Below, piece by piece: positions 7,722 to 15,559 of a DNA stretch of 64,000 nt; the first letter of the stretch is position 1, and each line of letters opens with the position of its first letter. This DNA comes from CAVQXR01 sp963717955. Lineage in GTDB: Bacteria > Actinomycetota > Thermoleophilia > Gaiellales > Gaiellaceae. Under the pieces are notes generated by a model that saw only the letters and a program-made list of their open reading frames with translations, did no database searches and had not been told where the DNA came from. A program made the position numbers and the translations under genes. Where the stretch lies: the NCBI GenBank assembly GCA_963717955.1, contig CAVQXR010000002.1, positions 186,001 through 250,000 on the forward strand, in the 5' to 3' direction.

Positions 7722-8393
7722 GTGACCGCCGCGGAGCGATGGCTGGCAGCGGTGTGGCCGGTGGTGCGCGGCCGGCTGCCCGCTCCCCCAGCGCAGGTCG
7801 TGGAGATTGGCTGCGGCCCACTCGGTGGCTTCGTGCCGATGCTCCGCTCGAACGGATACGAGTCGCTGGGCGTCGACCCAAACGCGCCCGACGGAGCGGA
7901 CTACCGTCGTGTCCGGTTCGAGCAGCTGGAGCCGTTCAACGGCATCGATGCCGTCGTCGCATCGGCGTCGCTTCATCATGTGGGCGATCCCGGAGCTGTG
8001 CTCGACCGAGTTGCGAGCGCGCTTGCGCCTGGGGGAACGCTGGTCGTGCTCGAGTGGGCCTGGGAGACGTTCGACGAGCCGACGGCCGAGTGGTGCTTCG
8101 GGCGCCTGGGGCCAGACGACGAGGGGGGCTGGTTGCATCGTCGTCGTGATGAGTGGGTGGCCTCCGGACAGCCGTGGAACGCCGCCCTGACGGACTGGGC
8201 GCAGAAGGAGCAGCTCCACGCTGCGGAGACGCTGCTTCGACTGCTCGATGAGCGTTTTGATCGCGAGCACGTCGCATATGGGCCGTACTTCTTTCCCCAT
8301 CTCGCCCAGACAAGCGAGGCGGACGAACGGGCGGCGATCGAGGCCGGACAGATCCGGGCGACACGCGTCGACTACGTCGGGAGGCTTGGCTAA
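7722..8393 (+). CDS. class I SAM-dependent methyltransferase
   Basis: A 223-aa protein from GTG 7722. Motif I is VVEIGCGPLGGFVPML, the following acidic residue is in LGVDPN, motif IV is DAVVASASLHHVGDP and motif V/VI is LAPGGTLVVLEWAWE. This is the Methyltransf_11/25 layout with a C-terminal helical segment of about 90 aa that may bind the substrate. It is intact but isolated: no operon partner on the same strand. Substrate unknown. Confidence 0.85.
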   Translation: MTAAERWLAAVWPVVRGRLPAPPAQVVEIGCGPLGGFVPMLRSNGYESLGVDPNAPDGADYRRVRFEQLEPFNGIDAVVASASLHHVGDPGAVLDRVASALAPGGTLVVLEWAWETFDEPTAEWCFGRLGPDDEGGWLHRRRDEWVASGQPWNAALTDWAQKEQLHAAETLLRLLDERFDREHVAYGPYFFPHLAQTSEADERAAIEAGQIRATRVDYVGRLG

Positions 8394-8547
8394 GTAAGGC
8401 CGTCCACTTCGAGCGATGCCGACTAACTGCGGCCCGTTGGCCGACTCCGGGGAGGAGGGCACGACGGTTGCGTCCAGGCGTGATCGCCATAGCTGGCCAT
8501 CGCCACGCGGCACATGCTCCGCATCGGGGCACGGAACGTCCAGGGCT

Positions 8548-8760
8548 CTACGGCATGGCCGGAGCGCCGAACCAGCTATCCAGCAGCGCGTCTTCGAGCC
8601 CCGCATGCGTTCGGCCGCCCACCCAAGCGACATAGCCGTCGGGCCGGATCAACACGGCCGTGGGAGCGCGAACGTCCCCAAGTACGGGAAGCTTCCAGGC
8701 GCCGGCATAGGTGGCATCGACCATCCGCACCCGATCCGCCCACGGGGCAAGGTCGATGGC
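8548..8760 (-). pseudogene. C-terminal fragment of an FAD-dependent aromatic monooxygenase
   Basis: The minus frame reads AIDLAPWADRVRMVDAT, GDVRAPTAVLIRPDGYVAWVG and ends in a stop at 8548. The ARPDGxVAW block is the C-terminal thioredoxin-like domain of PheA/TfdB-type flavin monooxygenases. There is no upstream part: homology stops at about 8760, exactly where the dispersed repeat copy B begins, so the gene was cut by whatever placed that repeat. Confidence 0.65.
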
Positions 8761-8761
8761 A

Positions 8762-8906
8762 CTCCTTCGGTTCCGTCCCCGTCGACGACACGAGCTGGTC
8801 TAGTGGGGGCGCTCTTGGATGGTTCCCGTTGTTAGACACGCGGGATGGTGTGCTGGTTCCCACCGCGTCCAAGGCGGGCCGGCGGGCGGCCGTTTCCTGG
8901 TCGGCC
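8762..8906. repeat. dispersed repeat, copy B (145 bp)
   Basis: A direct repeat of 3076-3216 with about 90% identity and a few 1-3 bp indels. Its left end abuts the truncated monooxygenase at 8760. Bases 8907-9189 to its right hold no gene I can support on either strand. Confidence 0.75.
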
Positions 8907-9189
8907 ATCACCGCGAGCTACCCGGCTCCTCGACCGACTCCAACACTCGGCCAACGATACGAGCTCTGTGGCCACGCAACAGGGAATCGCACCGGTCGAA
9001 CCGGAGTCTGGGATGGACGGGCCGAGACGTAACGAGGGATGGTCCGGGGCCGGCGCACTTCTCAGCTTGCGGATCCTGTCGTCCCGGTGGACTCTTCCCT
9101 TCGGGCTCGATCGGCCGTCTTCGAGGCCGCGCGCCGAGCTTCGACTCCCCCTCGGCGATTCCGCGTCGCGCGTTTCCGGTTCGGGTGGA

Positions 9190-11079
9190 TCAGGAGCCCG
9201 CCGGGCGACCGGGATAGCCGTGCCCGGCGAGGACGGCCTCGATCTCGGCGATCACAGCCGGGTCGTCGATCGTGGGCGGGATCACCGCCTCCTCCCCGTC
9301 GGCGAGCTTGCGGATCGTGCCGCGCAGGATCTTCCCGGAGCGCGTCTTCGGAAGGCGATCGACGACGAGCGCAGCCTTGAACGAGGCCACCGGGCCGATC
9401 CGGTCGCGCACGAGCTGCACGACCTCCGCGGCGATCTCCGTGTGCGGCCGCTCGACGCCGGCCTTCAGGACGAGCAGCCCGACCGGCACTTGCCCCTTCA
9501 GGCCATCGGCGGCGCCGATCACCGCGCACTCGGCGACCGCCGGATGGCTCGCGAGCACCTCCTCGATCGCCCCCGTCGACAGGCGGTGGCCGGCGACGTT
9601 GATGATGTCGTCAGTCCTGGCCATCACGAACACGTATCCGTCCTCGTCGATGTAGCCGGCGTCGCCCGTCTGGTAGTAGCCCGGGAACCTCGCGAGGTAG
9701 CTCTCGCGGAAGCGCCCCTCCGCCTTCCAGAGGGTCGGCGCGCAGCCGGGCGGCATTGGCAGACGGCCCACGATCGATCCGGTCTCCCCGGCCGGGAGCT
9801 CCCGCCCCTCGTCGTTCAGCACCCGAAGGTCCCAACCGGGCGTCGGGAGGGTCGGCGACCCGGGCTTCACTGGCAGGTGCTCGATCCCGACGCAGTTGGC
9901 GGCGATCGCCCACCCGGTCTCCGTCTGCCACCAGTGGTCGATGACCGGGACGCCGAGCTTCTCCTCCGACCAGCGGAGCGTGTCCGGGTCGCAACGCTCG
10001 CCGGCGAGGAAGAGCATCCGAAACCGGGAGAGGTCATGGCCGTCGAGCAGCGACGCCTCGGGATCCTGCTGGCGGATCGCGCGGATCGCCGTCGGCGCGG
10101 TGAACAGCGCCGCGACGCCGTGCTCGGCGATCACACGCCAGAAGGCGCCTGCGTCCGGGGTGCCGACCGGCTTGCCCTCGTAGAGGACCGTGGTGCACCC
10201 GTGGAGGAGCGGCGCGTAGACGATGTACGAGTGGCCGACCACCCACCCGATGTCCGAAGCCGCCCAGTACACGTCGCCGGGCTCGACCCCGTAGATCGCC
10301 TGCATCGACCAGGCGAGCGCCACGGCGTGGCCGCCGTTGTCGCGGACGATCCCCTTCGGCTGCCCGGTGGTGCCCGACGTGTAGAGGATGTACAGCGGGT
10401 CGGTCGCCTCGACCGGGACACAGGCCGCCGGCTCGGCACCCTCGAGCGCCTCGTGCCACTCCAGATCGCGCCCGGGTACGAGCGTCGCCTCCTCCATGGA
10501 GCGCTGCAGGACGACGCAGCGTTCGGGCTTCGCGTCGACCATCTCGATCGCGGCGTCGAGGAGCGGCTTGTACGCCACCACCCGGCCGGGCTCGATCCCG
10601 CAGGAGGCCGTGACCACGACCTTCGGCGTCGCGTCGGCGATCCTGGAAGCCAGCTCGTTCGCGGCGAAGCCGCCGAAGACGACCGAGTGGACGGCGCCGA
10701 GCCGCGCGCAGGCGAGCATCGCCACCACCGCCTCGGGCACCATCGGCATGTAGACGACGACGCGGTCGCCCTTGCCGACCCCGAGCCGGGCGAGTCCGCC
10801 GGCGAACCTTGCGACCCGGTCGCGTAGCTCCCGGTAGCTGAAGCTCGCGACCGTGCCGGTGACGGGCGAGTCGTAGACGAGCGCGGGCTGCTCCCCGCGG
10901 CCGCGCTCGACGTGGCGGTCGAGGGCGTTGTGGCAGGTGTTGAGTAGGCCGCCGCGAAACCAGCGGTAGAACGGCGCTCGCGAGCCGTCCAGCACCTGGC
11001 GCCACGGCTCGTCCCAGTCGATCCCGCGGGCGGCCTCGGCCCAGAAGCCCTCGGCATCGTCGAGGGAGCGCCGGTACAT
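9190..11079 (-). CDS. prpE: propionyl-/acetyl-CoA synthetase (PrpE-like)
   Basis: A 629-aa AMP-forming acyl-CoA synthetase. It starts YRRSLDDAEGFWAEAA (ACAS N-terminal domain). The adenylation motif is YTSGTTGQPKGIVRDNGG, then DHWWQTETG, YQTGDAGYIDEDGY and ARTDDIINVAGHRLS. The C-terminal catalytic Lys lies in LPKTRSGKILRGTIRK. The RDNGGH variant after PKGI is typical of PrpE rather than Acs. ATG 11079 is preferred over GTG 11133 because a TACACT -10 hexamer (11106-11111, minus strand) lies between them. It converts propionate (or acetate) to the CoA ester in the cytoplasm. Confidence 0.88.
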   Translation of the reverse strand: MYRRSLDDAEGFWAEAARGIDWDEPWRQVLDGSRAPFYRWFRGGLLNTCHNALDRHVERGRGEQPALVYDSPVTGTVASFSYRELRDRVARFAGGLARLGVGKGDRVVVYMPMVPEAVVAMLACARLGAVHSVVFGGFAANELASRIADATPKVVVTASCGIEPGRVVAYKPLLDAAIEMVDAKPERCVVLQRSMEEATLVPGRDLEWHEALEGAEPAACVPVEATDPLYILYTSGTTGQPKGIVRDNGGHAVALAWSMQAIYGVEPGDVYWAASDIGWVVGHSYIVYAPLLHGCTTVLYEGKPVGTPDAGAFWRVIAEHGVAALFTAPTAIRAIRQQDPEASLLDGHDLSRFRMLFLAGERCDPDTLRWSEEKLGVPVIDHWWQTETGWAIAANCVGIEHLPVKPGSPTLPTPGWDLRVLNDEGRELPAGETGSIVGRLPMPPGCAPTLWKAEGRFRESYLARFPGYYQTGDAGYIDEDGYVFVMARTDDIINVAGHRLSTGAIEEVLASHPAVAECAVIGAADGLKGQVPVGLLVLKAGVERPHTEIAAEVVQLVRDRIGPVASFKAALVVDRLPKTRSGKILRGTIRKLADGEEAVIPPTIDDPAVIAEIEAVLAGHGYPGRPAGS

Positions 11080-11318
11080 GGCGTCGAAGCGGCGCACGGA
11101 GGCCGAGTGTAGCGCGCCGAGCCATCCTCGCACTCGCGGCCGCCGCGACGACAGCGCTCACCCTCGCGGGCCCCGAGCAGCGGCCTCTACGGCGCGCGAG
11201 CAGAGGTCGTGTCAGCCAGCCCTCGACGTCGTGACCGAGGCGATACGGGCGCTTGGATCGCAGGTTCGTACGCATCTCGTACGCGCAGGGCCTTGCTCGG
11301 CACCTGCTCTGGCAACAG

Positions 11319-11344
11319 AAAAGCCCCGTTTGCGGGGCTTTTCT
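11319..11344 (-). terminator. intrinsic terminator of tRNA-Lys
   Basis: On the minus strand, immediately after the tRNA, AAAAGCCCCG - CAAA - CGGGGCTTTT forms a perfect stem with a U-rich 3' side. A degenerate copy sits at 3355-3380 next to the duplicated tRNA end. Confidence 0.85.
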
Positions 11345-11391
11345 CATGGGCCGTGCTGGACTCGAACCAGCGACCTTGGGATTAAAAGTCC
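11341..11391 (-). repeat. tRNA-Lys 3' half, proximal attachment-site copy
   Basis: Identical over 51 bp to 3376-3426. It spans the tRNA 3' end, T-arm and anticodon loop, the standard crossover target of tyrosine integrases. Confidence 0.8.
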
Positions 11392-11419
11392 CCTGCTCTA
11401 CCAGCTGAGCTAACGGCCC
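11347..11419 (-). tRNA. tRNA-Lys (TTT)
   Basis: A 73-nt cloverleaf: acceptor GGGCCGT/ACGGCCC with discriminator A, D-arm with AGCTCAGCTGGTAGAGC, anticodon loop CTTTTAA (TTT), and T-arm GCTGGTTCGAGTCCAGC. CCA is not encoded. A perfect terminator follows. Confidence 0.97.
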
Positions 11420-11568
11420 CGATCGGAGAGTAGAGCACGGGTGGGTGCCCCCCGTGCGGGGGCGGGCCGTTCCCCCTGGCGGGGCATGCGGAAAACGACG
11501 CCGGAGGCGCATGCTGCCGTGCGGGGGGCCGCGAGGAACGTGGGCGACACGCTCACGTCTCGACCAGG

Positions 11569-11593
11569 GAGGCGGCCCGGCTCGGGCCGCCTC
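11569..11593 (+). terminator. strong GC stem-loop followed by TCCTCTT
   Basis: GAGGCGGCCC - GGCTC - GGGCCGCCTC is a perfect 10-bp stem with a pyrimidine-rich tail on the plus strand. No plus-strand gene ends before it (the tRNA-Lys is on the minus strand), so it may terminate an unseen short transcript or be the leader of the acyl-CoA synthetase at 11633. Confidence 0.45.
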
Positions 11594-11632
11594 TCCTCTT
11601 CGGGTCGCGCTTGTCGGCGAAACCCCGTCATC

Positions 11633-13234
11633 ATGTCGGCGATGACCGTGGGCCAACGGGCGCTCGTGGACGGTCGCTGGCGGGTGCCGGCGCGCTTCAA
11701 CGTCGCCCGCGACGTCGTCGAGGCGCAGGCGGCCGACCCGGCCCGACTCGCGCTCGTGTTCGTCGACCGGGCAGGCGCCCGACGCGATCTCAGCTTCTCG
11801 GAGATCGCCGCCGACGCTGCGCGCTGGGCAGGGCTGCTGCGAAGAGAGGGGGTCGAGCCCGGAGACCGGGTTCTCGTCCTCTGCGGCAAGACGCTCGACT
11901 GGCATCCGGTGATGCTCGGGGCGCTCAAGGCGGCCGCGGTCGCGATCCCCTGCGCCGACATGCTCCGCGGGAAGGATCTCGCATTTCGTGCGGGGCATTC
12001 GGGCGCGCGGCTGCTCGTGGCCGACCGCACGGCGGAGCCGGAGATCGACCTGATGCGGGGGCTCCTGGACGGCCCGCCGCGTGTCGTGTACATCGACGAA
12101 GCGCGGGGCCGTCTCGACGGCTACCCGGACTCGGCGCCGACCGCGGACACCGCTGCCGAGGATCCGGCCCTGCTCCTCTACACCTCGGGGACGACGAAGG
12201 ACCCGAAGGGCGTCGTCCACACGCACGGGTACTGCTTTGCGAAACGGCTCCAGGCCGGGACGTGGCTCGACGCCCGTCCGGGCGACCTCGTCTGGTGCAC
12301 TGCCGGCACGGGCTGGGCGAAATCGATCTGGAACGTGCTGCTCGGGCCATGGAGCGTGGGCGCGGCCGTCGTCCTCCACGAGGGACCGTTCGACGCGGCC
12401 GAGCGGTTCGAGCTGGCGACCTCGCTCGGCGTGACGGTCCTCTGCCAGGCGCCGACCGAGTACCGGCTGATGGCGAAGCTCGACGGGCTCGAGCGGTTCG
12501 ATCTCTCCGGCATCCGGCACGGCGTCTCGGCCGGAGAGCCGCTCAACCCCGAGGTGATCCGGGCGTTCCGCGAGGCCTTCGGGCTCACGATCCACGACGG
12601 CTACGGCCAGACGGAGAACTCGCTGCTCGTCGGCAACCTCCCCGGGGTCGAGCTCAGGCCCGGCTCGATGGGCCTGCCCGCGCCCGGCCACGACGTCGCG
12701 GTGATCGGCGAGGAGGGAGTCGAGCTCCCCGCCGGGGAGGAGGGCGACGTGGCGCTTCGCGGACGGCCGCCGACGCTGTTCTCCGGGTACTGGGAGCAGC
12801 CCGACGAGACGGCGGCGACGTTCCGCGACGGCTGGTACCTGACCGGCGACCGGGCCGTTCGCGACGCGGACGGCTACTTCTGGTTCACGGGCCGATCGGA
12901 CGACGTGATCCTCTCGGCCGCCTACCGGATCGGCCCGTTCGAGGTCGAGAGCGCGCTGCTCGAACACCCCGCGGTGGCCGAGAGCGCCGTCGTCGGCAAG
13001 CCCGACGCCGACCGGGGGCAGCTCGTGAAGGCCTTCGTCGTGCTCCGCCCGGGCCACGTTCCCGGCGAGCCGCTCGCGCGCGAGATACAGGAGCACGTGA
13101 AGCGCGTGACGGCCCCCTACAAGTACCCGCGGGAGGTGGAGTTCATTGCGGAGCTGCCCAAGACGCGCAGCGGCAAGATCCGCCGCGTTGAGCTCCGCGA
13201 GCTCGAGAGAAGGCGGGCCGCGGGCGAGGGCTAG
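11633..13234 (+). CDS. acyl-CoA synthetase (medium-chain ACSM / benzoate-CoA-ligase-like)
   Basis: A 533-aa AMP-forming ligase. The motifs are YTSGTTKDPKGVVHTHGY (P-loop), DGYGQTENSLL, WYLTGDRAVRDADGY, FTGRSDDVILSAAYRIGPFE and the catalytic Lys in LPKTRSGKIRR. VWCTAGTGWAKSIW after the A-loop is characteristic of ACSM-type medium-chain and benzoate/2-methylacyl ligases. ATG 11633 or 11642 could start it. It overlaps the next gene by 1 bp (TAGTG). It probably activates a medium-chain or aromatic acid; exact substrate unknown. Confidence 0.85.
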   Translation: MSAMTVGQRALVDGRWRVPARFNVARDVVEAQAADPARLALVFVDRAGARRDLSFSEIAADAARWAGLLRREGVEPGDRVLVLCGKTLDWHPVMLGALKAAAVAIPCADMLRGKDLAFRAGHSGARLLVADRTAEPEIDLMRGLLDGPPRVVYIDEARGRLDGYPDSAPTADTAAEDPALLLYTSGTTKDPKGVVHTHGYCFAKRLQAGTWLDARPGDLVWCTAGTGWAKSIWNVLLGPWSVGAAVVLHEGPFDAAERFELATSLGVTVLCQAPTEYRLMAKLDGLERFDLSGIRHGVSAGEPLNPEVIRAFREAFGLTIHDGYGQTENSLLVGNLPGVELRPGSMGLPAPGHDVAVIGEEGVELPAGEEGDVALRGRPPTLFSGYWEQPDETAATFRDGWYLTGDRAVRDADGYFWFTGRSDDVILSAAYRIGPFEVESALLEHPAVAESAVVGKPDADRGQLVKAFVVLRPGHVPGEPLAREIQEHVKRVTAPYKYPREVEFIAELPKTRSGKIRRVELRELERRRAAGEG

Positions 13235-13542
13235 TGTTCCACCTCTGGCATCAGAACCATGACGGCATGAGCGGGCACGTGTTCCTGCTCGAGGATCAGA
13301 TGCGCGACCTGCGGGGGGAGCTCCTCGCCCAGGGGATGGTCTGCGGCCCCGAGGGCGGGCGCGGGATCCCGCTGCACAAGCTCGAGACGCCCGAGGACTG
13401 GTTCGTCTCACCGGTGGAGCTCGACGAGGCGCTCGACGTCGCGTCGGCGGAGCCGGCCAGGATGCGCGATCCGCGGCTCTGGGCCGACTTCCTCGCATTT
13501 CTCGATGGCGCGGCCGGGCACGGCGGGCTCCGGGTCAGGTAG
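13234..13542 (+). CDS. hypothetical 102-aa protein coupled to acyl-CoA synthetase
   Basis: Starts at GTG 13234 sharing one base with the synthetase stop, which argues for real co-translation. The sequence (FHLWHQNHDGMSGHVFLLED, then LHKLETPEDWFVSPVELDEAL) is mixed alpha/beta without a signal peptide. I do not recognise a family. Context suggests an accessory to acid activation or a host-specific small cytoplasmic protein. Confidence 0.65.
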   Translation: MFHLWHQNHDGMSGHVFLLEDQMRDLRGELLAQGMVCGPEGGRGIPLHKLETPEDWFVSPVELDEALDVASAEPARMRDPRLWADFLAFLDGAAGHGGLRVR

Positions 13543-13564
13543 GGCCGGCCCGCCCGACCGATCA

Positions 13565-13805
13565 GCTCCCCGGAAGGTCGATCCGCTCCTCCGGCACGAG
13601 CTCGAGCCGGACGTCGACGGACTGCAGCCCGTTCTCGTCCAGCGCATCCCTGAAGGTCTCGGGCTACGACGACGACCGCTCCCACCCGGTTGGGCCGTCT
13701 CCGGTGACCATCGAGAGGACGGTGCCGAGGATTGGCGTCATCAGGGGCGCCAACGATCATCGCTCCGATGACCGTGGCCGTCGACTCGGCGACGACGGGT
13801 CGGCG
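13565..13805 (-). pseudogene. DUF389-family membrane protein fragment
   Basis: In two minus-strand frames one reads ESTATVIGAMIVGAP, then (after a 1-base shift) PLMTPILGTVLSMVTGDG, the signature of DUF389 membrane proteins, and ETFRDALDENGLQSVDVRLE, LVPEERIDLPG from their N-terminal domain. Order and frames are disturbed and the transmembrane C-terminus is absent. It is a decayed remnant between two live operons. Confidence 0.55.
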
Positions 13806-13845
13806 GGAGCGGCTTCGCGGTCGCGTTACCGGGCGCTCGGTCGCG

Positions 13846-14619
13846 CTACCCGGCGCGCTCGGCCGAGCGCATGCCGCGCAGCGCCCAGACCAGCAGCAGG
13901 CCCACCAGCGCGACCGCGAGGCCGAAGGCGAGGGCGAGCCAGACGGGCTCACCGGCGATCAGCCCCCGCCCCGCCTCGAGGAAGTACGTCACCGGATTGA
14001 CCGTCGCCAGCGCATGGATCCAGCCGGCCAGCAGGTCGAGCGGCACGTAGACCGGAGCGAGGAACAGGAGCAGGAACACGGGCGTCTGCATGGCCGGCCC
14101 GGCCTGGATCGTGCGCGTACGCAGCGCGATTCCGGCCGCCCAGAGCGCGCCGGCGAGGTTGAGCAGGAGCGCGAGGACGACGAGACCGAACAGGTCGACG
14201 CCGTTTCCCCCCACCTCCATGCCGGAGACGAGCGCGATGACGGTGATGATCGCCGCGTTGAATGCCCATCGCAGCACGGCGGCGATGATGTAGCCGCCGA
14301 TGATCGCCGAGCGCCGCGGGGCGGCGAGCATCAGTCGCTTTCCGAAGCCGCTCTCGAAGTCCCGCGCGATCGAGAACCCGTTGAAGACCCCACTGAACGC
14401 GGCCGACTGCAGCAGCACGAAGACGTACTGGAACGCGGTGTAGCCGGCGGAGAACTCGAAGCCCGGGATGTTGTCGGCGGCCGACAGCCCGCCCGCGAAC
14501 GCGATGAAGAAGAACAGCGGGAACATCAGCCCCGGGATGAACAGCGAGCGGTTCGTGAAGTACACGTGCAGGTTGCGCCAGGCGACGCCGAGCGCCACGG
14601 AGCGGTGCCGGTCGATCAC
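13846..14619 (-). CDS. ABC-2 type transporter permease (DrrB-like), second copy
   Basis: A 257-aa protein with six hydrophobic segments, starting WRNLHVYFTNRSLFIPGLMFPLFFF. It contains ARDFESGFGKRLMLAAPRR (the cytoplasmic ABC-2 coupling loop) and WIHALATVNPVTYFLEAGRGLI (the conserved NPxTyxleaxR block). GTG 14619 overlaps the stop of the upstream permease (GTGA). It forms an exporter with the neighbouring permease and the DrrA-like ATPase. Confidence 0.85.
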   Translation of the reverse strand: MIDRHRSVALGVAWRNLHVYFTNRSLFIPGLMFPLFFFIAFAGGLSAADNIPGFEFSAGYTAFQYVFVLLQSAAFSGVFNGFSIARDFESGFGKRLMLAAPRRSAIIGGYIIAAVLRWAFNAAIITVIALVSGMEVGGNGVDLFGLVVLALLLNLAGALWAAGIALRTRTIQAGPAMQTPVFLLLFLAPVYVPLDLLAGWIHALATVNPVTYFLEAGRGLIAGEPVWLALAFGLAVALVGLLLVWALRGMRSAERAG

Positions 14620-15392
14620 GTGCGCGTGAGCCTCCTCGGAAGCGAGATCGCGGCGCCCGCGAGCCCGGCGGCGAGAATCAGGAAGGCGAAGCCGAAGCCG
14701 AGCAGGAGCGCCTGGGAGTTCCAGCCCTCGATCACGAGGCTGCGGATCGCCTCGATCAGGTACGAGATCGGGTTCGCGGTCGCGAGCGCCCGGAACCAGT
14801 CCTGCTCGATCAGGTTGCGCGGCAGGTACATCGACGAGAACCACAGCAGCACGATCCCGATCGGGAAGAACGCCTGGATCGCCTCGGTCGTCCCCGTCCG
14901 CAGGGCGAGCATCGTCCCGAGCGACCCGAAGCCGAGCGCGACCAGAACGGAGAAGACGACGAGCAGCAACACGCCGGCCGGCCCGCTCTCGAACCTGACG
15001 CCGGCGGCGAAGCCGACGGTCAGGTACGCGGCCGCCTGGAGGAGCCCGAGCGCACCGACGCCCGCGAGGTGTCCGGTCAGGAGCGCCGAGCCGCGTATGG
15101 GAGACAGCGCGAGCCGGTTCAGAAAGCCCGACTGGATGTCCTCCGCGAGGTCCTGCCCGGAGGTGAGCGTGGCGAAGACCGCGCCCTGGAGGAAGCTGAA
15201 CGCGAGGAAGAAGTCGATGTAGGAGTCGGTCGGAAACCCGGGCAGGTTTGTCACCGCGCGCAGGCCGCCGCTGTTGACGGCGAGGAACATGAGCGGGAAG
15301 GCGAGCGCCGGGACCAGGCTCAGCGGCTGGCGCAGCGTGCGCCATGCCGACCGCCTGGCCACCACACCGACCTGCAGCGGCGCCCTGCTCAC
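14616..15392 (-). CDS. ABC-2 type transporter permease (DrrB-like), first copy
   Basis: A 258-aa protein, paralogous to the next gene: EDIQSGFLNRLALSPIRG and FRALATANPISYLIEAIRSLVI are the matching blocks. I start it at GTG 15392, which gives a length equal to its paralogue; earlier in-frame codons fall inside the palindromic element and have no homology. The start codon overlaps the left end of that element. Two unequal permeases suggest a heterodimeric membrane domain. Confidence 0.82.
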   Translation of the reverse strand: MSRAPLQVGVVARRSAWRTLRQPLSLVPALAFPLMFLAVNSGGLRAVTNLPGFPTDSYIDFFLAFSFLQGAVFATLTSGQDLAEDIQSGFLNRLALSPIRGSALLTGHLAGVGALGLLQAAAYLTVGFAAGVRFESGPAGVLLLVVFSVLVALGFGSLGTMLALRTGTTEAIQAFFPIGIVLLWFSSMYLPRNLIEQDWFRALATANPISYLIEAIRSLVIEGWNSQALLLGFGFAFLILAAGLAGAAISLPRRLTRT

Positions 15393-15559
15393 GAGTGCGC
15401 CGTCCGGGGAATGGGGTGCGGTTCCTGGCGCGCGAAAAGCAAGCCAGACAAGGACGCAGGAAGCGCCAATATGCGGGCATATTGGCGCGACTGAGCACGC
15501 GGTCTGGCGCCGCTTTGCAGCCGCCAGCACCGTGCCGTATTCCCCGGACGGTGCACTAG
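15392..15559. repeat. 168-bp CTAG-bounded palindromic element, copy 1
   Basis: A large imperfect inverted repeat. The outer arms are AGTGCGCCGTCCGGGGAAT and its near-perfect complement (18 of 19), and the centre is a perfect 12-bp hairpin (GCGCCAATATGC, GG, GCATATTGGCGC; 15463-15488). The right end is CTAG, which contains the stop codon of the ABC ATPase. It has the same length and layout as 46269-46436, and both contain GCCAGRCAAGGACGCAGGRAGCGCC. It has no coding capacity. Confidence 0.8.

Noticed and set aside
10034..13498. 1154-codon minus-strand open frame
   Set aside because: It lies antisense or out of frame to prpE, tRNA-Lys and the acyl-CoA synthetase; translation is Arg/Pro/Ala-rich with no motif. 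GC-driven shadow.
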